Shown: piece by piece, positions 57,201 through 64,000 of the stretch
Layout of the letters: each line of letters begins with the position of its first letter
How positions within the stretch are numbered: the first letter of the stretch is position 1
Notes under the pieces: model-generated
What the model was told of the DNA's origin: nothing
The model's input: only the letters and a program-made list of their open reading frames with translations
Database searches by the model: none
Assembly (NCBI GenBank): GCA_012845835.1
Contig: JABAKD010000017.1
Coordinates: forward strand, 2,727,001 to 2,791,000
Direction of reading: 5' to 3'
DNA from: Undaria pinnatifida
Taxonomy: Eukaryota; Sar; Phaeophyceae; Laminariales; Alariaceae
Length of the DNA stretch: 64,000 nucleotides
Position numbers and translations under genes: made by a program

Positions 57201-57498
57201 CAAACGCGCCAGTGAGACGCAAAGACGTGATAACTCCGCAAATCACCATACGCAACTACCATACAATCTCCAAATACTTCAAGGTACGTGCATAACCTTG
57301 CCTAATTTGGAGCTTCATGTGCTCCACGGTGGGCGTAACGATATTCTCCCAGGTGTTACGCAGAGGCGTTAATCGGTGAGGGGGGCAACGAATTCGCCGG
57401 AAGTCGTCTTCCCCTCCCCCCATTTCGCGAGCGGTTAGGGCCGGAAAATCCGGCCGCGCGGCGGCCGCCTCTCCCTCCGCTCCCCCCGCTGTGTCCAT
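51264..57498 (-). CDS. PNO1: PNO1/Dim2, KH-domain ribosome biogenesis factor (5 exons)
   Basis: Coding exons on the minus strand are 57498-57302, 56872-56755, 55786-55698, 54821-54695 and 51365-51264. They join in frame to 633 nt, or 210 aa. PNO1 (Dim2 in yeast) is the partner of the endonuclease Nob1 and acts in nucleolar and cytoplasmic maturation of the small ribosomal subunit. Motifs seen in order are RLTPLRNTWENIVTPTVEH in exon 1, LQIRFNRKTRNVE across exons 1 and 2, ADFIQAFMLGFEVQ in exon 2, ALLRLDDLYVDSFQV in exon 3, the KH core RAIGRIAGQGGKTRHAIENA with a GQGG loop at residues 143-146, KVHILGSFSNIK in exon 4, and LILGAPPGKVYNQMR with a C-terminal NERF in exon 5. These match animal and yeast PNO1 throughout. 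The N-terminus is shorter than human PNO1 (252 aa). The start is the first ATG in a frame open upstream only to a stop at about 57550. Intron 1 uses a GC donor. Intron 4 is about 3.3 kb and full of repeats. Confidence 0.95.
51380..54070. other. PNO1 intron 4, no other gene
   Basis: The intron runs 51366-54694. It contains MITE-derived fragments near 53265-53350 and 53690-53790, GGTCC repeats and a run of G at 53805-53852, and short frames without support. Confidence 0.5.
54077..54345 (+). mobile_element. TACGATAG-type MITE in PNO1 intron 4
   Basis: Ends ACGCATGCTACGACAGAGGT and CATCTCTATCGCAGCACGCG, with internal CCCAAAATCGTCGG and GGGATTTTTCATCCGG. Confidence 0.7.
54880..54990 (+). repeat. 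CAACGACAG microsatellite in PNO1 intron 3
   Basis: Degenerate CAACGA/CAACGG triplets. The long pyrimidine-type tract this gives on the minus strand sits close to the exon 4 acceptor. Confidence 0.6.
55555..56650 (+). repeat. three copies of the 85-bp dispersed repeat around PNO1 exon 3
   Basis: 55555-55640, 56455-56545 and 56570-56650 share ATGCTCCGTC or TGCTTCGTCC, GGGATGCGAGG and GACTATGGCCATGCA. The first lies in intron 3, the other two in intron 2. A fourth copy is at 22255-22340. Confidence 0.6.
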
Positions 57499-58496
57499 GT
57501 CATCAGCTCCCGCTGCTGCTGTTGCAGTTGCTGCCGCGGTTTCTACCTGTCACGCGCGTCATTTCAATACGTTTTTCGCCGTTTCGTGTAATTCGATTGG
57601 GTTTCATGCGAAGGAGGCATCGCCCTCGAGGTGGGAAAAAAAACGTCATTAGAACGACTCCGATTTTACAGCAGTTTTTAGGACACCGTACGAGAACAAA
57701 ACGTTTATTTTTCAGTCAGAGAAAACAGCCTTCTGGCTTACTGCACGTCCGCGCAGTCGTATTACCTCTGAATTCGGCAGCGGTAGAGGGGATCTGGGGG
57801 GAAGGGGCGGTCGGCCGTATCCCAAGAAATGTGCATCCCCGTGGTTTAACGCGGACTGACGCAATCAAGGTGCGGTCCGATCAGACCACACCTCGCAACC
57901 ATACACGACAAAACAGAGTTTCAGCTCTTGATTGACCCCTTTGGAGAGGACACATTTCAAACACTTCCAACTACAGCATCACCGCCACATGAAATATCGA
58001 GCAGATCTCTACCCACTTCTCCCCCCTCCCCTTTTGATCCCCCCTCACTCCCCGCTACGCCATCGCCTCCAAAACATCAAAATCCCGTTCACCCCGCTCT
58101 ATTCCAAGTAATTTGTCCCTGAAACGGTCTCGCCTCCATTTTTTTTTTTTAAATCTCTTCCAACATACTACCACTTTTTCTAATGCGAAAACTATATGTT
58201 CGAATAGAAGTGGTATGTGCCAGAAACGCGTTTCGAGGGCTAAAAGATGAAATAAAACGCTACATATCACCTGGTCCCCGTTTGGAAATATAGCTTCCGA
58301 TCTCGACAAGAAACGAGAAATGGCGGAAATATTTCTTGATTTCCATTTCAGGAAAATTGGCAAGATCGCGATTATTAATCGGCAAGGCGATTTCGATTCC
58401 AGAAAACAAAAAAATCAGGGTAAAATCGCGAATATGAAACGGCAATGCGATCTCCATCCCCCGCACTGCTCACGGCGTTTAACGGCCCTAGAAACT

Positions 58497-58602
58497 CACC
58501 TGGTCCGCTTGGAACACAACTCCCTCGTCGACCTCCATCCTTATAGCGTTCGCTATTTCGCTAGCTTGTTGAGTCTTGCCGGCGACGTTTTCCAATCGCT
58601 AC
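58497..58602 (-). pseudogene. exon-like fragment resembling PNO1 exon 4
   Basis: The minus strand has a T-rich acceptor (TTTCTTGTAG), an open frame reading RLENVAGKTQQASEIANAIR and ending FQADQ, and a donor CAG|GTGAGT. It can be aligned with PNO1 exon 4 (GRIAGQGGKTRHAIENATR and VADQ), and the nucleotides share GAGTCTTGCCGGCGA-type words. The GxxG loop is missing. It lies 1 kb upstream of the PNO1 start. It may instead be an exon of an unrelated gene. Confidence 0.35.
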
Positions 58603-58889
58603 AAGAAAAAAAAAGCGTACGAAGATCGGATCTTGCGAAGAGAAAAGACGCCGAAGGTGCCGTTACACTTCACACCGTTACACCCCCCCCCACACACTCC
58701 GACGGCTGTTTTTCGTTCGTTCTCCGAGAGTTACGCCGCGTCTCCGTTTCTTCGCAAACACCTGGGTACGTCAGATGTCGGATATCAGGACACATGTCCA
58801 TCAAGGGAGAACGTGCGATGCCAAGGGCACAGAACCGAGCGTTACAAACTAAAACCTAGTAGCTTGGCGTCAATCAAGGCAACTTTGCT

Positions 58890-59268
58890 GTCTGGTATGG
58901 GGTGTAAGTGCTGCCTGCTGACATAGTTACTTCTTTGTGTCGGTTTCGATCGACGTTTCGCTTCATTACGGCTACGATTACCGTACGTTAATGCGCACGC
59001 TCCTCTAGCTTCGCGGCTGCGGTTGCGAGAGTCCGGCGCAGTCATAGCCATGTTTAGGCCCAAAAATACGAGGATGGAGTCTGGTATGGGGTGTAAGTGC
59101 TGCCTGCTGACATAGTTACTTCTTTGTGTCGGTTTCGATCGACGTTTCGCTTCATTACGGCTACGATTACCGTGCGTTAATGCGCACGCTCCTTTAGCTT
59201 CACGGCTGCGGTTGCGAGAGTCCGGTGCAGTCATAGCCATGTTTAGGCCCAAAAATACGAGGATGGAG
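58890..59268 (-). repeat. 189-bp tandem duplication
   Basis: Two copies with only a few differences start at 58890 and 59079 (GTCTGGTATGGGGTGTAAG). The period is a multiple of three, and a minus-strand frame runs through both, but no product is recognised. Confidence 0.9.
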
Positions 59269-59959
59269 GCGGGAAACGGGGGGGGGGGGGTTGTTTCAGG
59301 TTGAGTCAGTTCTTGATGGTCCTTGTGGGATTGTGAGACAAGGTTCCTTGATCCTCGCCGCAGACTCGATGTTTGTACTATTTACGCGAGTATTGCAGAC
59401 GAAAAAGGGAGAGGAGAGGCAACGCGGCAACGACGGTGTGCGTCCAAGCAATTAGTCGACGTCCAAGCAATTAATCGACGTCCAAGTAATGAGAGGCACC
59501 AGAGAGCAAGCCGTCCACAGCCCACATGCCACTCCCCGAAGAAGGTGCGGCACCCCTCTGACGACTCCGTAGAGGAATGATATTTACTGCGTGCAGGTCT
59601 AGGTCTGAGCTTGTACACGAAGAAAATATTGGTGTGGTGGATGTCCAGCCTGTTACTGCTGTTGCTTGCATGTCCGGTATGTCACGGGTCCGACTCGAGA
59701 CACGCAGCAGGAGTGCGTACGAAGTACGTACCAGAGGGTACATGAAGCAATATTGAACAATTTTGGGGCTTAATGAGTCATACTGTGATACTTGTCAAAG
59801 GGAAAAAGTGACGGAAAAACAAAGTGACGATTGCAGCATCGATCATTCGAAGCAAGCAACGTGGGCTTCTCTGGGGTGCAGTTGTTGTTTTGTTGTTCTC
59901 GCATAAACTCGCATAATCAAGTCCGTGGTCACAGAACAGGCTCCAGTCACTATGGAAAA

Positions 59960-60234
59960 TTAAATTTTACAACCAAATCTGTGTTGAGCCTTTCCTCGAT
60001 TCGGGCTCTGAAACGTGTACGATATACCACGAGCGGGTGTGATATAGTTCGTGTTGAGGAGGGCGAGTTTGTTGTCTGTTGCGTGAAGCAATAGTCGCTC
60101 TCCGTTATCGTCCAGTTCATCACGCCCGTACGCACCCATCACATTACGGTCGGTCCACCCGATCCCTCGCATGCCAGTACGAGCATTCGCGCCCATCAAG
60201 ACAAGGAGGTGGTTCCTACTGGGTACCCCCTCAA
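59960..60234 (-). mobile_element. LINE endonuclease-domain remnant
   Basis: The minus strand reads ARTGMRGIGWTDRNVMGAYG, DNGERLLLHATDNKLALLN and ISYTFQSPNRGKAQHRFG. This is the late part of the apurinic-type endonuclease domain of non-LTR retrotransposon ORF2. The catalytic GDFN motif is replaced by GAN, and both sides are truncated. A MITE begins immediately at 60235. Confidence 0.75.
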
Positions 60235-60482
60235 GACTGATTCTACGATAGCCCCCCCCAAAACCAGCGATTTTGTTTAACCAACGTTTCATGGCTGCTC
60301 GACACAAGGAAGGATACTATCGAAAACATACAATCCACACATTTTCTTGTGTGCAAAGGTCTTTCGATCGATGACGTCGGGGGGTCGAGGGACACCGTAT
60401 TTCAGGAGAAACAATCGAGAGCTGGTTTTGAAACCAGCGATTTCGTTAAAGAAAAGTTGGGGGGGCTACCGTAGAACGACTC
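60235..60482 (+). mobile_element. MITE, CTACGGTAGCCCCCCC type
   Basis: Full-length match to 45911-46162, abutting the LINE relic. Confidence 0.75.
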
Positions 60483-60894
60483 TCAACCACCTCAAGTGAG
60501 TTCCAAAAACGTTTTTTGTCTCATTGCTGCTCTTATCGAGGGTGGGAGAATAGCTTACAATGAAATACACCTTTAGAGTTCCCTTTGAGTTGGATGCGAA
60601 CCTTCATCAATCTAGCACTGGTGCACACGACCGCGACGTTACCCTTATCCATCCCCGCCACCATAGACTCTCTAACAGTACTCGTAGGGGGGGGGCAGTA
60701 AAGCGGTGGTGTGCCAGAGCAAGCGATATGACTGCCTTATTGGGGCAAGCCGCCTTATTAATTCCGGGTTACGAGTGCTATTCCCCAGTCGCGCCAAGCG
60801 ATTTTGACCGCCCTATATCGGGATACCGCCTTATATGGGGATACCGCCTTATTGGGGGATTATACCCCTACAGCGATACCTTTTACTTTCTTTT

Positions 60895-61060
60895 CCGGCG
60901 GATGGGGAAAAATGAAGCTCAAGGTCACCACACTTCCACGTCGTGTGTCGATTTAACTCAATTGCATTCGCAATCCAGCGCTTGTACGATGTACATAGCT
61001 GGCGTGTCCTTCGCGCGACAGCGCGAGCTGTCCCTACGATCACATTTCGTTTCCGAAGCG
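60895..61060 (+). repeat. dispersed repeat, copy 2
   Basis: Inverted relative to 5225-5410, sharing TCGTGTGTCGATTTAACTCA and AGCTGGCGTGTCCTTCG. A frame at 60943-61377 runs through it and beyond, with no recognised domain. Confidence 0.6.
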
Positions 61061-61399
61061 TGCAACAATGCAACAAGTTGCACGACATGATCCAAACTGG
61101 ATGGATGGGGATGGATGAGACGATTTTCGATAGTCTCTGCGAGGTCACCAAGGAACAGACCCGCTACACCGTCGAATTTGACTTGGCTGAACTGCTATCG
61201 CGATGGCTGCTGTGCAACTGCACACCTTGGTACGAGATGGCGATGGATAACACTACGAGTATGGGGCTCATGGCAGATGGAAGTCCACTCAAAGCCGGTG
61301 GGTGCTCTCGCACAAGACGTGGCTATGCTGCAGCTGCTTCGGTTGTCGCCACTATTTTTTTAGTCGTTACAAGATAGACAGATAACTACGGTCCTCGCA

Positions 61400-63200
61400 C
61401 CTTTGAACAATAACCACAGGATCTCCTAGGTGGCACCTTCAGCGGGGTAGGCAGACAGGGGGGTGGATATATCCACACGAATGCGTTCCTGGGTGTCTGA
61501 CGTTCCGAGAGAGAGGAATACGATTATACGATTGCGCGGGTTGGCTGCGAACAGGTAATAGGTTTCAATATCGTCGAAGGCGGCTTATGTAGGGAAACTA
61601 CCCAAAATTTACCAAAAATTATGTACAGGTTGTTCGTAAATATAATATATTTATTATATTAAAAAAAACATTAAACATGCTTTATATTTACGACCAATAT
61701 GGTATGCTGTTTGTTGCTCATTTTCCTCTTGTTCCTGCTCCTAGCTTACACTCTGTGAAGGCTACCTCCTAACGGACACGCAGTGATCGAGATTTGCTGT
61801 TTCTTGGACCTTTTCCTGGCGTGACGACGCGGCTCGCTCCTTGGCAGAAGCGCGAGGAGGATCAGGCGTGCGCGCTCCAGCGTATCGGATTTGTTCAGGC
61901 CGCTCGCTGCAGAAGGAGGTGAAACACGAAACCAAACGAACAACATATGGAGCGTTCCGGTATGAGAGGGAGCCTTGAATTCTCTCACAGACAGTAGCGC
62001 CGATCGACTTGATCAGGATGGCATAATGCGTAGAACATGCGGATTCACTTGCGTGCACAGGAAGCGACACAGCATGCCCTCGTTCTGTTACTGGAGGAGG
62101 ATGGGGGATACCAATCTTCTTGGTTGAGCGTGCCTTACTGTGCTTGCCGTTCCGAAGTCGACCGGCCACGTCTGTTTTTTTTGTTCGGCAAGCGCGCAAG
62201 TACTGCTGGTACGATATAATTTTCAGTCACCTAGAGCAGTATGAGGGGGCCATATGTCCGAGACTTTAGATGGCACGTACATCGTCCACCAGGCAGGTCG
62301 CCGCCTGTAAACCTGGGATGCATTGCCGCTTGAGAGAGCTAGGACTCTTCGTCTCCTTCCAGCCATGGGATTCACCACACGAGACAGCAGTAGTACTCGT
62401 ACAACAGCGGCAGCAGCAGCAGCAATACGCCTTTCACAACAACAGCAGCAGCCCCAATACGATGAAAACGAAAAAATTGAAAAATTGAAAAGTTTCACAA
62501 CGATTTGTCCGAAAATATAAGAATAGTGTAGACATTAATATTTATATATAAATGTTATTATATTTATGTTCATTTTGGCAGCGGCATGTTCGACGCTCTT
62601 TGTGGCGGTTGGTTTTCGGCTGTTGGTCATCATGTCTCCATGACCACAGGGCAGATTGGAAGCAGGCCCTGAATTCTTCCTCCAGCATCTTCGATCTTGT
62701 GGCGCGCCTGTGTTTTAGATCGCGCTTGCTTGCCCGCTAGTTCCGTTTCTGCACACACGTGTTAGGTTTAGCTGTCCATGGTGAGCTATTGGTACGTGTA
62801 CGGCTGCCTTGCACGGTTGCTGCTGCTGCTGCAGCAGCAGCAGCAGTGTACCACAGGTCACCACAGGTCCCCCGCCATATCATTTTTGACATGTTTGTGA
62901 AAAACATAATTTGATCGTACTCGTGTTGTATGACATGACATCATACACACTCGCCATGATGCTAACTTCGGTGCGCTCGTACCTCAAATACGCGCACAAA
63001 TGCGGTTCGTACTTACAGTCAGTAGTTTACCGTTTACCGTTTACCGTTCACCCGTGTCAACCTGCACAGAGTGGTACAACCAGCAGCAGAGCAGCAGTAT
63101 TCGTAGTTAGCTCGTAAGTAGTGCTGCTGCGTTGACCTTTTAAGAATATGCCGGCAAAGGCAGTCGAAAAGCCCATACCGTACACCTCGTAACACGGAAA
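61400..63200. other. no gene assigned
   Basis: Short frames on both strands (for example 61762-62199 minus and 62552-62740 plus) without motifs. 62818-62848 is a CTG/CAG palindrome. Confidence 0.35.
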
Positions 63201-63241
63201 CTAGAAAATAGCACATCCCCCGAAGATAGCACGCCCCCCAC

Positions 63242-63880
63242 ATGAGCACACCCGGTGATGTATGTTTTTGGTTCGGTTTTCGACCGTCACCTTATCACCG
63301 GGCGTACGTTGAATACCACACCCCCTACGGAGGTGCGCCTCAAAACAGTGTTGAACTCCAAAATGTGCTGCACCGCCTGACGGATACCATTCACCCACAG
63401 CACGCGCCGGTTTTATGCATTGAAACCAGCATGGAGGCAACTGCTGCGCTCCATCAAAGTGGGCCGAACGATTCTGCGGCCTGCTCCCGCGCCTGGAGCG
63501 GCGATGACGTCGTTTTTTCCGGGTTCAGCCTTCTTACGTTACCGGTAATGATACTTACCGGTACCACGTCTGCTACTGCTCCCCCTGCTGTGTCCCAAGC
63601 CGCGACTACCGGTGCCGGTAGCAGCAGTAATTTCGTGGCCGATCACGGAACTTGTCGCGTGCCGTTGTACCGATATCTCGAAAACAAACCTGCATGCAGC
63701 AGTGCTATGGTGTACCAGGTATTGTTTTGGAGCGTCGGCTTAGAAACAGACGTTTCATGCTTCATGAGTATGGCAGCAGTTATCTTTCTAGCGGAGCCAG
63801 AGCATCTGACGTGCAACGCTCGGGAGTTTTCACATTATAGAATACCTACGGTAGCGGTAACCAGGTCGTACGGTAGTTAG
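63242..63880 (+). CDS. hypothetical ORF of 212 aa
   Basis: ATG at 63242 to TAG at 63880, with mixed composition and no repeats. It reads HRAYVEYHTPYGGAPQ and VLHRLTDTIHPQHAP early, a Ser/Thr/Ala-rich middle, and a hydrophobic CFMSMAAVIFLAE near the end. No family is recognised, and the length alone is modest evidence. It could be partly intron if it belongs to a spliced gene. Confidence 0.3.
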   Translation: MSTPGDVCFWFGFRPSPYHRAYVEYHTPYGGAPQNSVELQNVLHRLTDTIHPQHAPVLCIETSMEATAALHQSGPNDSAACSRAWSGDDVVFSGFSLLTLPVMILTGTTSATAPPAVSQAATTGAGSSSNFVADHGTCRVPLYRYLENKPACSSAMVYQVLFWSVGLETDVSCFMSMAAVIFLAEPEHLTCNAREFSHYRIPTVAVTRSYGS

Positions 63881-64000
63881 GGTTCCGACGCCTGTTGCTT
63901 GAAGCGCAACACGAGCTGGGAGATGTGTTGCGCTCACGCACCGCAGGCTTGCAGACCCCCGCAAGCCCCGCCGGAGGCGAAAAAAATTCCCCACCTAAAG

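Overview
This is a repeat-rich piece of nuclear DNA from an intron-rich photosynthetic eukaryote, most likely an ochrophyte (heterokont) alga and plausibly a brown alga. The best clue is the N-terminus of the gene at 22.4-30.6 kb: a signal peptide followed by an AEA/FVSP junction, the Phe-at-+1 (ASAFAP-type) plastid import signal used by algae with secondary red plastids. Other clues are short exons (40-136 bp) in introns of 0.3-3.3 kb, abundant CAA/CAC/GTT microsatellites, and many MITEs, a SINE and LINE remnants. The ortholog assignments rest on protein motifs I recognise; the species is an inference.

Two genes are solid, both on the minus strand, with exons whose splice phases all agree. 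PNO1/Dim2 (57498-51264, 5 exons, 210 aa) is a KH-domain ribosome assembly factor. The second (about 30611-22378) is a member of the MTFP1/MTP18 membrane protein family carrying an apparent plastid-targeting presequence; its last intron holds about 1.26 kb of pure G/A satellite. Less certain genes are a plus-strand Gly/Pro-rich protein ending in an MPLKIP/TTDN1-like motif (exons ending at 38369 and 39880), a minus-strand low-complexity exon (12354-11002), a plus-strand Ala-rich protein with one membrane helix (44222-45019), a well-formed minus-strand exon at 526-410, and a few weak candidates.

Layout: 0-4.2 kb, edge exons, C-rich and GGTGTT repeats and a 1285-bp hAT-type element with an 8-bp target duplication; 4.2-9.1 kb, tandem fragments of a MITE family and a degenerate satellite; 9-16 kb, microsatellite, low-complexity gene and two tRNA-derived SINEs; 16.4-21.1 kb, LINE 3' ends, TTAA-bounded tandem units and MITEs; 22.4-30.6 kb, the MTFP1-like gene; 30.6-37.8 kb, repeats in both orientations; 38.1-39.9 kb, the MPLKIP-like gene; 40-50 kb, nested MITEs, SINE-like repeats and the Ala-rich gene; 49.8-57.5 kb, PNO1; 58.5-64 kb, a tandem duplication, a LINE endonuclease relic, MITEs and a weak terminal ORF.

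The recurring theme is decayed partial copies of exons placed close to the intact exon, usually just downstream of it: near the left edge, in MTFP1, in the MPLKIP-like gene, and several times after PNO1. A second theme is nested mobile elements, including an 82-bp unit that duplicated TTAA when it inserted into a MITE and that also forms head-to-tail arrays sharing TTAA at their junctions. The genes shown do not form a pathway together.
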